Positions 53,046-64,000 of a stretch of DNA of 64,000 nucleotides are shown in pieces. Positions within the stretch are counted from its first letter, which is position 1, and each line of letters begins with the position of its first letter. The position numbers and the translations under genes are program-made. Origin of the DNA: Strigamia acuminata (Eukaryota > Arthropoda > Chilopoda > Geophilomorpha > Linotaeniidae). The notes beneath the pieces are model-generated. The model did no database searches and was not told where the DNA came from. It saw nothing but the letters and a program-made list of their open reading frames with translations. Location: the NCBI GenBank assembly GCA_949358305.1, contig OX442314.1, positions 7,743,060 to 7,807,059 of the forward strand, written 5' to 3'.

Positions 53046-54324
53046 TTATTCGGCATCGTCCTCTTCTTCTTCCTCTTCTTCTTCGGCCGCGATTCGTTCA
53101 GCTTCTAGACGAGCTAATCGAATAGTTTCCAAATGGTTATCGATTATCGTGCGAACTCGCTCGCCGACTTTGTCGTCCGAGAGCAACCACGTGATGTAAT
53201 CGACGTAATCCACCGTTCCCGTGCTGCGATCCACTGCCGCGATGAGCGCGTCGTCCAATTCGGATTCGTCCAATGGTTCGCCTGAATTAAATTGAAATAA
53301 AATCAAAAAATTTGTCAAAAGTTTCCAAAATTTCAAAATTTTTGTCGAAAGAATTCAAAAATTCAGAATTTTTGTCGAAAAAATTCAAAATTTTTGTAAA
53401 AAAATTTAAAATAATCAAAATTTTAGTCGAAAAAATTCTAAAATTTAGAATTTTTGTTAATAAAGTTCAAAATTTTCGTAAAAAACATCAAATAATCAAA
53501 ATTGTAGTCGAAAAAATTCAAAATTTCAATTTTTACGTAAAAAAAAAGTCAAAATTTTGGCGAAAAATTTAAATAAAAATTAAATAAAATTTTACCACTT
53601 TCGGTCATATAATTAGCATATTGGTCCTTTGTCAAATAACCTTTCCCTTCGCCGTCCAGTACCTTAAACGCATCCGACAATTCATAAAAGTTTAATGGGT
53701 AAAAACTAAACAAATAAAAAAATATATAAAAAAAAAAATCAACAACATTCAATATTTTTATTGTTTAAAATTCAATTTCTTACCTTCTTTCGTTCAACCT
53801 TTTAATTAAAGCAGGAAAAAACCGACTGTACGCCACATAGCCTTCACCTTCTTCTGCTTCCACCTTTTTCGTGAATAAAAATGCGAATTAATAAATTTGT
53901 ATTAAAATTTTTAGTTCTCAATTTTGACACTTCGTTTGAAATGTCTTGAATATCAGCTTCCGTCGGGATGAAGCCCAAACATCGTATCACCGTTCCGACT
54001 TCCCTGAAACGTAAAAGAAACACAAATTCATAAATTTCCAAAAATAATTCCAATTTAATTCACCGCATATCGATGCGATTTTTATTCTCCATATCGAAAT
54101 GCGTAAAAACAGTTTGAATCAATTGGCTCAATTCTTCGTAATCGGGCGACGTGTCCAACCCCGCGTTAATTTCAGATGGCTTCGAACGAACTAAAAACAA
54201 CAAAATCAATTCAAAACTTCCAAAAAAACAAAAAAAACCGCCATTTTTAACCAGAAAGAAACGAATAATCAACAATTTCAGTTGCCTCCTCTTCTTCCGC
54301 CATCTTGTTTACATCCATCGCCAT
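53046..54324 (-). CDS. EFCAB2: EFCAB2/DRC8-like dynein regulatory complex EF-hand protein
   Basis: Minus-strand exons: 54324-54252, 54190-54064, 54003-53931, 53863-53784, 53705-53596, 53281-53046; 699 bases, 232 residues. It is calmodulin-like: HFDMENKNRIDMREVGTVI, then RCLGFIPTEADIQD, EGEGYVAYSRF, LDGEGKGYLTKDQY and VDYVDYITWLLS. The order matches EFCAB2, known as DRC8 of the nexin-dynein regulatory complex in motile cilia and flagella. Compared with vertebrate homologues it has an extra C-terminal helix ending in a Glu-rich tail (EEEEEEEDDAE). It converges with the ECH1-like gene and diverges from the hnRNP U-like gene. The first exon's donor was placed by phase and is the least certain. 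Confidence 0.85.
53330..53560. repeat. Irregular AAAATTTTTGTCGAAAA repeats in a DRC8-like intron
   Basis: About nine loose copies of CAAAATTTTTGTCGAAAAAATT-type phrases. It is less regular than the other intronic arrays and may be an older one. Confidence 0.65.
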
Positions 54325-54653
54325 GACAACGAGCATCCAAACCGACAAACCCCAACAACAACAAAAAACTGAAATAAAACTTGAAAACAAAAAGACATTT
54401 ATTTAAATCTTTTTTAAAAAACATCCAAAAACAATTCTATTTAAAAAAAAAAAAAACACAAAATAAAATAAAAATAAAGGACTGCAGTAGTCGACCAATA
54501 GGAATCGAGTTTACTTCTTCTCTTATCACGAATCGCCGCCATTTTTCATTTTATGTAGTAAAAGAAATCGTGTTTTAAGCGAAACAAATTACGTTGAGTA
54601 TATCTACATAACATTTAAATTCCTAGCCGATTAGCGCAACCTAAACGTGAAAG
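54325..54653. promoter_or_regulatory. Shared promoter region of the DRC8-like and hnRNP U-like genes
   Basis: The two ATGs lie 329 bases apart, back to back. GACCAATAGG at about 54,494 contains a CCAAT box. A-rich runs precede it. A cilium gene and a general RNA-binding-protein gene thus share one short upstream region; co-regulation is possible but unproven. Confidence 0.45.
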
Positions 54654-57600
54654 ATGAGTGACACGGATCCAAACAAAATGAAAGTTGTGGATCTAAGGTC
54701 TGAGTTGGGCCAGCGCGGGTTAGACACAAAAGGTAACAAAGCCGCACTGGTGCAAAGGTTGCAAGAGGCGTTGGACAAGGAGAAAACTAATGCGACTGAA
54801 GGTGAATTTAAACACTCGTAATCCGTTCAAACTTAATCGAAAACACGTTCTAACACATTCCCACGTTATTCGCTCGCTTAATTTAACGTCAATCGACCTT
54901 TTCGCACACTTTTTTCCACATAATCTCTCACTTTTTCGTTAGGCCTAACATTGATAATGCAATTTTGACCGGTTTTTTCGCGATGCAAAATTTGGTTTTT
55001 AACGCTTGTTTTGTGTGCATAGGTGACGAAGGAATCGAGGATCAAAGCAATACGTCCGAATCGATGGAGGAAATAGTCGAGGGGAAGGTAAAAAGGGAAG
55101 AGAAAACGGTATGAAATGTGTTGTGTGGATATTTGGTGTTTTTTGGGGTTTTTTGGTTGGTGGTTTTGGGTTTTTTGGGTTTTGGGTTGTGTTTTTGGGG
55201 TTTTTGGGGGGTTGTGGTTGGGGAATTGAGTGTTTTGAGTCGTTTGTCAAAAATGGCGGCGGTTAACAATTGTTGTTGTTTGGTGCCGGATGCGCTGTAA
55301 AGTTGGATTTATCGCGATTTGGGAGTGTTTGGCGGTTGGGAATTGGATTTTGGGGGTTGTTTGGCAATTTGGCGGGTTTTTTAGGGGGGTTTTTATTGAT
55401 GAAAATTGGTTTTTTGGTGTAATTTAATTTTTTGGGTTTTTATTGAAAAAAATTGGATTTTTGGGAATTTTTGTTAGAAAAATTGGATTTTTGAGTGGTT
55501 TTTATTGACAAATTGAATTGTTGTGGATTTTTTATTGACAAAATTGAATTTTTTGACAATTTTTATTGAAAATGTTGAATTTTTCGATTATTTTTACTGA
55601 AAATGTTGAATTTTTCGATTATTTTTACTGAAAATGTTGAATTTTTCGATTATTTTTACTGAAAATGTTGAATTATTCGATTATTTTTACTGAAAATGTT
55701 GAATTATTCGATTATTTTTACTGAAAATGTTGAATTTTTCGATTATTTTTACTGAAAATGTTGAATTTTTCGATTATTCTACTGGAAAAAATGGATTTTT
55801 TGATAAAATTATTTTAAAAAAATTATAAATTCTCATGTTTATTTTTTTTTTCTAGGAAATCGACGTTAAAAAGGATCAAACAGCGACAGATGCGACCGAT
55901 CTATCAAAACCAGCACTAGCCGATGTAAATAAACAATCAACACCCCAAAAAATCAACAAAAACTAACCCAAATTTTCGCCATTTCCAGGAGAACACTTCG
56001 GAACTGCAAACAGAAAACAACGAAGACAGCGATAAAAACGACGAATCGAACGACGAACCAATGGATCTGAAAACAACCACAACAAAAGAAGAGACCGACC
56101 CGGTCGAACCGAGCGAAACCGACGAAACCAATGCAGAAAGTAAAAAAAAAATAAAAATAAAAAAAAAATAAAAAAATCGTATTAATCCGTTCCCAACCAG
56201 GCAAAGAAGACGAAAGCAACTCGGAAAGTCAACCTCCGGACGAGGAAAAGAAACCGGAAGTGGCCAAAGATCCGTCTCCAGACGGAAACGAAGAAAAAGC
56301 GAAAGACTTGAGCCAAACCAAAGACGACGACGACGAAGTGGCCGAGAATTTGAGCCGCGACAACGAAGTGGCGACCGATCTGAGCCGCGACAACACGGTC
56401 GCGATGGACCTGCAGTCGCAGGGCGACGCTCAGATGGAGAATGGGGGTCTGAAGGATGAGGACGACCAACGGCGGGGCGAGAAACGACGTCGTTCGCAGT
56501 CGCCGGTGCCGTTGGGTGGGGAGAGACGGAGAAACAGGTCGCGCTCGCGATCTCATGAGCGGAAAAGGTATACAGGGGTGCGGTGGTGACGGGCGAACGA
56601 GAAAAAGGCGGGCGTTTGGTCGCCCCGGTTCGGTTTTAGGCCTTTTTCGATCGTTTGTGCGTCGCTGCGTGCGCCGGTTGGGCTTTTTTTTGTTTGTTTT
56701 CTCGATTTTAAGTCGATTTGAATGGGGAATTTAATCGTTCAAGCAGGGAGTTGTGTCTGTGTGTTGTTTGTGTCGAAAGATTTTATTTTTATGTTTTTTT
56801 TTTTTTGTTGTTTTTTGGGGGAAGATTGGGAATGAGTTGTGAGGATGGTGGGCGCCATGTTGGGAAGTTGTAGATTTGGGTTTTTGGAGTTTTGGTTTGA
56901 TTTTTTTTTTGTTTTTTGGGGGTTGGGGATGTATTAGGAGGGTTTTGGGTTTTTTTTGGTTTTTTGTAGTGGGGGAAGGGGTTTTGAAACGGTTTAAGCG
57001 TGGATTTGGCGAGGTTTGGTACGTAGCGAAGGAATCAAGATGGCGTATGCGATGCCCGGATGTTGGGACGGGAAGTTTTGGTTGTTTTTTAGTGGGATTG
57101 GTTTAGATTTTGATTTATTTTTGTTTGAAAAGTTAAAATGAATAGCGGGAGAGATTTTTTGATGTAAATTAAATAATTTTAGTGGGATTTTTGATCGAAA
57201 ATGGAAATGGAAATGGCAGTCGTGTCCGTTGGGCGGGAAATTTGAAATGTAGAATAGAAAATGCGTAGGAAATGGCGGTCATGTCCGTTGGGCGGGAAAT
57301 TTGAATTGTTTTTGCACTGTAGAATAGAAAATGCGTAAAAATTAGATTTTTTGGTTGGGGATTTTGATGAAATTCATGAAGGGGGAAAAAAATGGCGGCC
57401 CGGAAATTCCCAATTTTCCCCTTTTTTTGTTTAGTATAAAAAAAAAATTAGAAAAAAAAAAGACATTTGGACAATATATTTTGAAAAAAAGAAAAAAAAG
57501 AAAAGAATTGGTTTACATAATTGAATTTGACCCAAGGAACCGTCGATCTACAAGTCGATCGCCATCCCGCTCGCCTCGACGGCGTCACCGATCGAAATCT

Positions 57601-59014
57601 CGTTCCCGTTCGCCGCGAGACCGAAGACATTCGCCCATGAGACGGTAAGACGGTTAAGTACACGAAAAAAAAAAAGAAAAAAAAATATAAAAATTGACTT
57701 TAAAAATATAAAAATCGAATTTTAATTTATTTTTAAAAAGTAGAAGAAAAAAAATTGAATTTTTGAGAAAAAAAATGGAAAATTTGAGAAAAATTTGAGA
57801 AAAATTTGAGAAAAATTGAGAAAAATAGCAAAACAGACACAAACGAAAGACATGTAATGTAAAAATCTCTCTCTCTCCCTGCTTGGGTCGTTTGTTGCTC
57901 AAATATAGCTGATTAATGCGGATGTTTTAGACTTTAGAGCACAGTTTTTGTAGTTATTTTGTTGTGACACGGCGCTACTACTTGTGGGTAATTCGAAATC
58001 TATATTCTGACGATTCAGATCACGGTCCAAGTCTCCTCCTAAAGAAGAACCAGAAGAAGTTTATGATGACTCTGTTGTGACCTTGGATTCATGTTAGTTG
58101 ACATTTTTGAACGATGTGACTTTTTTTTTTAATATTTTTTTTTTATATTATTATTATTATATAATTTATTATAATTATTTAAGTTGTGTTATTATTATTT
58201 ATTTATTTTTAAATGTAAAATTGTTTAATTTTTTTTTTTTTTTTGGTTTTGTTTTGTTTTTTTGATGTTTTTTCGTTTTGTTGGGATTTTGCAGTCAATT
58301 CGGATTTGAATTTGTTGATCAACAAGGAGCGGTATTCGGCGGATCCGATGATCGAGGATGCGTTTGCGTTCATGTGGTCGGGAGCAAGGGCCACTTATGG
58401 GTTTGCGAAGGGGAAGGTGTTTTTTGAAATTAAGGTGAGAAATTTGGAAAAGAATGTGTGTGGTGTGCTGCCTCGAGTTAACGCCGGGTTCTAATAGGGG
58501 CTGGGGCTTGATTGAGATTTTGTGGTTGTGACGATGATGATTAACACTTTTTGGTCTTCTTTCCCTGGCTGATGAAACCGTGATGGATAAATAGTGTTGG
58601 ATCTGAGTTTAATTTGTTATCTAAAAGAATTATTTGCTAATTTTTGGTTTAAATGTGGAAATTTTAAAAATAATTGGTCTAAAAATGGAAATTTTGCAAT
58701 TTTTTGGTTTAAAAAATGGAAAATTTGCAATTTTTTGGTTTAAGAAATGGAAAATTTGCAATATGTTGTTTTAAAAAATGGAAAATTTGCAACTTTTTGG
58801 TTTAAAAAATGGAAAATTTGCAACTTTTTGGTTTAAAAAATGGAAAATCTGCAAATTTTTCTTGTATTAAAAAAATTGCAAATTTTTAATTTTTTTAATA
58901 CAAGAAAAATTTGCAGATTAAAAAAGGGAAAATGCAATTTTTTGGTTTAAAAAGAGGGAAATTAATAAACGCCCGGTGTTTATTTGAGGCAGTACTGTGT
59001 TTTTATTTTTATTA

Positions 59015-59045
<31 letters not shown>

Positions 59046-62000
59046 TTTAGGTTTTAAAGGATTTGGATGTTCATCATTTGCCGGAAGATGAGGAGAATAA
59101 GCACGGGGTTCGCATTGGAGTTTCGGCGCAGTCGGCTTCTTTGCAATTGGGTATGGTGTTGCTTTTAGTTATTTGTGGATTTTTTTAAAAAAAATTTAAT
59201 TTATTTATTTTTTTATTAGGCGAAGATCCGTTGTCATATAGTTATGATGGGACCGGAAAGTCGTCGACGAATTGCGTTTTTAATGATTTTGGGGCCACGT
59301 TTGGCGAAGGAGACTCTGTCGCTTGTTTTATGGTTTGTTTTATTTGCTATTTTGGTTTTTGGAATCGGGTTTATCAATTTGGTAATCAATTAATTGATTA
59401 TCTGTCATTTTGGTAATCAATTAATTGATTGTCTTTTTTTTAAATGATATTATTGACTTTTTTGTTTATTTTTCATTTTTTTTAAAGTGAAATTGTACGA
59501 TTTTATCACTTTTTGTAATGAAATTAGCCGATTCTATCACTTTTGAAATTATTTTAAACGAAATTATTAATTTTTTTTTAATTTTATCAGTTTACGAATG
59601 AAATTATCAATAATTTTACTGAAATTGTCAATAATTTTACCGAAATTTCAATTATTTGTGAAATTTTATCACTTTTTAATTGAAATTGTCAATAATTTAC
59701 ATTTGATTACAATTGTTTGTTTATTCTTGCAGAATCTTGACGACGATCCGGTGGAGATAACATTTGCCAAAAACGGCGAAATCCAAGGCGTTGCGTTCTC
59801 CGTCCCGCGCGAAGAACTCGGCGAAGACGCGGCGCTATTCCCCCACGTCCTCACTAAAAACTGCTCGTTCGAAGTGAACTTCGGACAAAAGGAAGCAACG
59901 TTCTCAACGTTGCCCGAAAACTACCAAGACTACGTCATCGTCGGAAACGTCCCTCTCGAGGAGCGAATCCGCGGCACCCAGGGCCCCAAAACGAAGGCCG
60001 AGTGCGAGGTAAACCCGTCTAGGCCCGCTTTTAGACCGAAAAAACGTCTAAAATGGCTTTTATTTGCAGGTGATCATGATGTGCGGGCTCCCCGGAAGCG
60101 GGAAGTCGGCCTGGGTCGCCGAATACGTGGGGAAGAACGCGGAGAAGTCGTACACGGTGCTGGGAACCAACGTCGTGATCGACAAAATGAAGGTTGGTCG
60201 CGAGGTTTGTTGTGATCGGCGGTTGTGAGAAATTTTGTTTGTTTTAGGTGAATGGGGCGCCGCGAAAGGAGCATTACAGCGGGCGCTGGGAGTCGTTGGT
60301 CGAGAAGGCTGGCAACTGCGTGAACCGGTTGGCCGAGGCGGCGTCCAGATCTAAGCGCAACTATATTCTCGATCAGGTAGACTAGTGGGTGTTGATTGAG
60401 TGAGAGGAATTGTGGTTTTGGTTTTTTTTTTTTTTTTTTGTTTTTTTTTTTTTTTATCTGAGGGAATTCGGTAAATTGGTTGAGATTTTGGTGAGAGGTT
60501 GGTCGATTGTGGTGAGAAATGGTGGCTTTGAAGCGAAATTTATTGGTTGATTAGATTTTTCGATTTGATGGTTTGTGAAATAAGTAAATTTTGACATTTT
60601 AGGTTATATTTTTAACCAAAATTATTTGAGATGACGAAATGTCGACATTTTTCGGACCAAAATTATGTGAAATGATAAAATTTCACCCTTTTTCGCATCA
60701 AAATCGTGTGAAATGACAAAATTTCGCCATTTTCGAACAAAAAACCTGTGAAATAACAAAATATATACATTTTTCGAACCAAAATCGAGTTAAATGAGCA
60801 AAGTTTACCATTTTTCGAACCAAAATCATGTGAAATGACAAACTTTCACCCTTTTTCGAACCAAAATCCTGTTAAATGACATAATTTCATCATTTTTCGA
60901 ACCAAAACCATGTGAAATGACGAAATTTTTCGAATTTAAATCGTGTGAAATTATCGACGTTTTTCGAACAAAAACATGAAATATTTATTGAAATGAATCG
61001 AAATTTGGAATCGCCATTTTCCCTCAATTTTTTGAACCAAAATACCGAAAAATATTTGATCTTTGTCGAATAATTTAAAAATCTACAAATATTTACCGAC
61101 TTCTCTCTGTTTTGGTTCATTGGATTTTATTTTTGGGTTAAAAAAATATCAAAAGGTGAGTTAAATACATATATTTTTTTTTATTGTAATTTTTAAAACA
61201 TTGTTTAAAAATTATGTTTAAAAAAAAATATATTTAAAAAAAAAGTGAACGATTTAAAAACTAATCTTTTTAAGGTAAGTTTTTCATTTACCCATCTCGG
61301 ATCATGAATAGAAAGCCGAAACTCAAGGTTGGTGTTTCCTCCATTTTTCTTATTCTATTATTTAAAAAAATCGTGATCCCGAGGAGAGAGAGATTAGTTT
61401 GACTAAATGTCAATAGGGGAATAATTCAACCAATCGCAAGGTGCGTGCACCTGATATATACACAGTCGTTTTTAGAAATCCAATGGCTAGCTGCAGACCA
61501 ATGCGGTAAGTTTTAAGCATAAATAAAAAGACACGGAAGGCTCGTTAAAATGGAAAAACAAATATAAAAAACAAAAAGCAGTCTTACTTTGTCTAGAACT
61601 TATCATTGCAGAGCCTTCAACGATAATTAGCAGCGCCGAAGATAATTTGAGTGGGGTTGGGTGTTGGGAAAATGAGATTTGGAAAAAAGAAAAGAAAAAA
61701 AAACGGAAGAAAATTTTTTTTTTTTGATAAATTGTTGAAAATGAAATGAAAAATCGCTCACGTCGGAGTTGATCGTATTCTTTGTCCACATCCACTAGAC
61801 CAATGTGTTTGCATCGGCCCAGAGACGCAAAATGCGGCCTTTTGAAGGTTTCAAGCGCAGAGCTGTAGTGCTCGTGCCAACGGATGAGGAATTCAAAACC
61901 CGAATTGCCAAACACGAAAAAGAGGAAGTCAAAGATGTGTCGGATAATGCTGTATTGGAAATGAAAGGTAGGGATTATTATGACGAGATGTAAGAAATGC

Positions 62001-63673
62001 AAGAAATATCTATCTGCAAAAAAAAATTGGTTGATTTTGATTTTATTAGTGTGATTTTTATGGTTTTTCGTTTTTGATCGTTTCTGGTTTTCCGTAGCGC
62101 AGCGGCCATGTTGGCAAATGGACGGCGGGTGCGGAGATGGAAGTTTTTAATTTTATTTTTGTTTTGTTTTAGAGTGAATACCGGGAGTGAAATTCGGGAT
62201 TATTTTTTTAAGTTTTTGGTGTTTTGTTTGTTTTAAAATGATTTTTGTGTTTTTTTGTTTAGCTAATTTTATGCTGCCGGATGTGGGCACTTTTTTCGAG
62301 GAGGTTGAGTTCGCAGAGTTGCCGCTGAAAGAGGCTGCGGAGTTGATCGAGACTTACCGCAAGGAGGGAAGAGCCAGTCTGCCGCAAGATAAGCCGAGGT
62401 TCCGATCGGGGGATAGAGGCGGGCAGAGAGGCGGTGGAAGGTTCGGGCACTCGCAGTCTCATTCTAGGGATCGAGATAGTCGGGGTGAGTTTGAGGTGGT
62501 TTTTGGAGTGGTTGTGACGATGATGATTAACACTTTTTGGTCTTCTTTCCCTGGCTGATGAAACCATGATGGATAAATAGTGTTGGATCTGAGTTTAATT
62601 TGTTTGCTAGCTAAAAGAAATGTAAAATTTGCAATTTTTTGGTCTAAAAAATGGAAATTTTGAAATTTTTTGGTCTGAAAAGTGGAAATGTGCAATTTTT
62701 TGGTCTGAAATGTTGAAAATTTGCCATTTTTTGGTCTAAAAAGTTAAAATTTTGCAAATTTTTGGTCTGGAAAGTGGAAAATTTGTAATTTTTGGGAATG
62801 AAAAATGGAAAATCTGCAATTTTTGAGTCTAAAATGAAAAATTGGCAAATTTTTGGTCTAAAACGTAGAAAATCTGCAGATTTATCGTGTAAAAGAATGG
62901 AAAATAAGCGATTTTATGGTCTAAAAAGTGGGAAATTTGTTAATTTAAATCTAAATCAGCAATTAAGAGTTTTCAAATTTATATTTTGTAAATTTTAAAT
63001 TTCCCGCCTAGAAAATGGAAAATTTGTAATTTAACGGTTTAATAACTGAAAATTGCAATTTTGGATCTAAAATATTTGGAAATTTTACGTTTTTGGTCTA
63101 AAAAAATTAGAAATTTTACGTTTTGGGTCTAAAATATTGAAAAAGTTGTTAAAACGAAAAGTGAAATAATTGTTCTCGAATGCATTGCAGGCCGTAATGA
63201 CGATCGCCGGGGTTACAACTCGCCCAGCCGAGGCGGCGGATACAGTTCGCCCGGTCGCGGAGGCAGCGGCGGAGGAAGCAGTTTGGGTGCCGGATACGGC
63301 GGCTACAGAGACACGCGTAATTCAGGTGGATACAATAGGGGTAAGGGCCGAAAATTCTCTCGCTAACTCGATTGTTTACTGTGATGAACAACACTATTTA
63401 ATGTCGTCTTTTCCCGTCTGACAAACGATGAGCGACGTTTTGTGTGAATCTGAGTTTTGGCTCGTTTAAGCGCATTTTTTTTACTTTGTCTATTTTTATT
63501 TTCGTGTTTTTATTCTTGTTTTTGGTTTTGTAGGTCAAGTTTCGCAGTATCACGGAGGCGGGATGGATCGTGGACGGAACCAGCACTCGGGAGGCAGAGG
63601 GCCGCCGCGCATGAATCGTTATGGGTCGTACAATCGTGATAGATCGTATAATATGCAGATGAATAGAGATCAG
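54654..63673 (+). CDS. hnRNP U-like SAP-SPRY-nucleotide-binding-RGG protein (3' end outside window)
   Basis: Exons: 54654-54801, 55023-55087, 55856-55924, 55989-56139, 56201-56567, 57537-57644, 58019-58092, 58295-58434, 59051-59150, 59220-59332, 59733-60008, 60070-60192, 60248-60376, 61799-61967, 62263-62484, 63191-63340, 63534-63673. They join in frame for 848 residues and continue past 64,000. Order: SAP DNA-binding domain (residues about 8-45), acidic region, Arg/Ser-rich stretch (exons 5-7), SPRY domain (exons 8-11), a polynucleotide-kinase-like P-loop domain with GLPGSGKS (about 543-550), then Gly/Arg/Tyr-rich tail. hnRNP U and its paralogues bind nuclear RNA and chromatin. The RS-like stretch before SPRY sets it apart from human HNRNPU. 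It hosts three snoRNAs. I cannot choose between HNRNPU and HNRNPUL1/2 orthology. Confidence 0.9.
55555..55785. repeat. 31-bp minisatellite in hnRNP U-like intron 2
   Basis: About seven units of TTTTTACTGAAAATGTTG followed by AATTTTTCGATTA. Ends about 70 bases before the exon 3 acceptor. Confidence 0.92.
56568..57536. other. Intron 5 of the hnRNP U-like gene
   Basis: T/G-rich, with two copies of GAAAATGCGTA and ATGGCGGTC.TGTCCGTTGGGCGGG phrases near 57,210-57,345. No conserved RNA fold or exon was recognised. The acceptor of exon 6 (CCCAAG) lacks a good pyrimidine tract and is the weakest junction of this model. Confidence 0.4.
58528..58611 (+). ncRNA. Box C/D snoRNA candidate 1 (hnRNP U-like intron 8)
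   Basis: C box ATGATGA at 58,534-58,540 and D box CTGA at 58,603-58,606. An internal CTGA (58,569-58,572) acts as D', followed by a C'-like GTGATGG. Before D', GGTCTTCTTTCCC is complementary to the conserved 28S rRNA phrase GGGAAAGAAGACC (from memory). Lack of coding sense and near identity with the copy in intron 15 support a real RNA. Confidence 0.75.
58640..58850. repeat. About 30-bp minisatellite in hnRNP U-like intron 8
   Basis: Units of TTTTTGGTTTAAAAAATGG then AAAATTTGCAA repeat about seven times. A similar but different array lies in intron 15 after the second snoRNA. Confidence 0.85.
58851..58917. repeat. Long AT-rich palindrome inside the intron 8 repeat
   Basis: CTGCAAATTTTTCTTGTATT is mirrored as its complement after a loop of about 10 bases (GCAAATTTTT). 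Arms are about 28 bases and almost perfect. It interrupts the minisatellite. Confidence 0.8.
60590..60960. repeat. About 36-bp degenerate repeat in hnRNP U-like intron 13
   Basis: Units of TTTTTCGAACCAAAATC followed by TGTGAAATGACAAAATTTC occur about nine times with drift. The intron (60,377-61,798) is the longest of this gene. The stretch 61,260-61,640 has patches of more complex sequence that could hide an alternative exon, but no domain was recognised. Confidence 0.8.
62514..62597 (+). ncRNA. Box C/D snoRNA candidate 2 (hnRNP U-like intron 15)
   Basis: Nearly identical to candidate 1 over about 85 bases; one clear change (ACCATGATGG against ACCGTGATGG). C box 62,520-62,526, D' 62,555-62,558, D box 62,589-62,592. 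Same 28S complement GGTCTTCTTTCCC. The flanks outside the RNA are unlike candidate 1, so identity is confined to the snoRNA unit and its near flank. Confidence 0.75.
62630..63140. repeat. Degenerate TTTTTGGTCTAAAAA.TGGAAA repeat in intron 15
   Basis: About 15 loose units of 30-35 bases. It is the counterpart of the intron 8 array in placement (both just 3' of a snoRNA), though units differ. Confidence 0.75.
63376..63458 (+). ncRNA. Box C/D snoRNA candidate 3 (hnRNP U-like intron 16)
   Basis: C box GTGATGA at 63,381-63,387, D' CTGA at 63,418-63,421, C' CGATGAG at 63,426-63,432, D box CTGA at 63,450-63,453. The D' guide GTCGTCTTTTCCCG pairs with the same 28S stretch as candidates 1 and 2 with one mismatch and one G-U pair. 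It is a diverged relative with all four boxes clear. Confidence 0.75.
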
Positions 63674-63769
63674 GTATGGTTCATGTCGAATGGGAAAATT
63701 TTTGTTGAGTTTGTTGGGATTTAAGTAAAAATTTGCAATTTTGTTTTTATTAATTCTGGCGAAACTTTT

Positions 63770-64000
63770 AGGAAATTTGCAATTTTGTTGAAAGTTATCG
63801 GAAAAATTTTCAAAATTATAGAAATATGTCTGAAATAATTTTCAAAATTATAGAAATTTGTGGGAAAAAAATTTCAAAATTATAGAAATATGTCTGAAAT
63901 AATTTTCAAAATTATAGAAATTTGTCGGGGAAAATTTTCAAAATTATAGAAATATGTCTGAAATAATTTTCAAAATTATAGAAATTTGTGGGGAAAAATT
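63770..64000. repeat. About 31-bp minisatellite in hnRNP U-like intron 17, cut by window end
   Basis: Units TTTTCAAAATTATAGAAAT followed alternately by ATGTCTGAAATAA and TTGTGGGGAAAAA-like variants, giving a higher-order period of about 62. Seven units are visible. Confidence 0.9.

Noticed and set aside
61487-62002. 171-residue minus-strand protein
   Set aside because: It overlaps exon 14 of the hnRNP U-like gene in antisense and has no recognisable domain; its Phe-rich start comes from intron A-rich sequence.

Overview
The window is animal nuclear DNA: AT-rich, with split genes, GT-AG introns and many transposons. DEG/ENaC channel genes point to Metazoa, and an EFCAB2/DRC8-type gene points to motile cilia. 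I cannot name the phylum; an aquatic invertebrate is my best guess.

Region 1 (about 2.2-39.3 kb, + strand) is a head-to-tail array of four paralogous genes for DEG/ENaC-family channel proteins. Each has 11 exons that join in one frame with no stop (789, 792, 808 and 801 residues by hand splicing). Each protein holds TWO complete DEG/ENaC modules: TM1 - ectodomain - TM2 - short linker - TM1 - ectodomain - TM2. Exons 2-6 and 7-11 have matching phases and similar lengths, as expected if two single-module genes were tandemly duplicated and fused; the fused exon 6 carries TM2 of module 1 and TM1 of module 2. A normal DEG/ENaC channel is a trimer of two-TM subunits, so a concatenated two-module subunit is unusual and is the main discovery candidate here. 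Flanks of the four genes are also duplicated, which fits growth by unequal crossing over.

The introns and spacers of this array are full of mobile DNA: TA-flanked MITEs with terminal inverted repeats, a dead Tc1/mariner-like element with IR/DR-type ends, a hAT-like element, a solo LTR, a deleted Ty3/Gypsy element, tRNA-derived SINE copies, satellites and microsatellites. All four channel genes keep open coding sequence in spite of this.

Region 2 (39.96-46.82 kb) is a very young non-autonomous LTR retrotransposon in the 3' flank of the fourth gene. It has 820-bp LTRs with one difference seen by eye, AACT target duplications, a tRNA-Pro-like primer site, a polypurine tract, and one uninterrupted reading frame of about 1,700 codons. 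That frame looks gag-like, then carries a decayed integrase segment; protease, RT and RNase H were not seen.

Region 3 (47.9-64 kb) is a compact housekeeping block: an MCFD2-like EF-hand secretory protein (-) with two alternative last exons, an ECH1-like dienoyl-CoA isomerase (+), an EFCAB2/DRC8-like axonemal protein (-), and an hnRNP U-like SAP-SPRY-kinase-like-RGG protein (+) that runs off the right edge. MCFD2/ECH1 and DRC8/hnRNP U are head-to-head pairs with short shared promoter regions. Three introns of the hnRNP U-like gene hold related box C/D snoRNA candidates predicted to guide methylation of the same 28S rRNA nucleotide. Many introns of this block carry a private minisatellite.

All exon coordinates were placed by eye from splice sites, frame and comparison among paralogues. 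The first coding exon is called exon 1; noncoding leader exons are not modelled.
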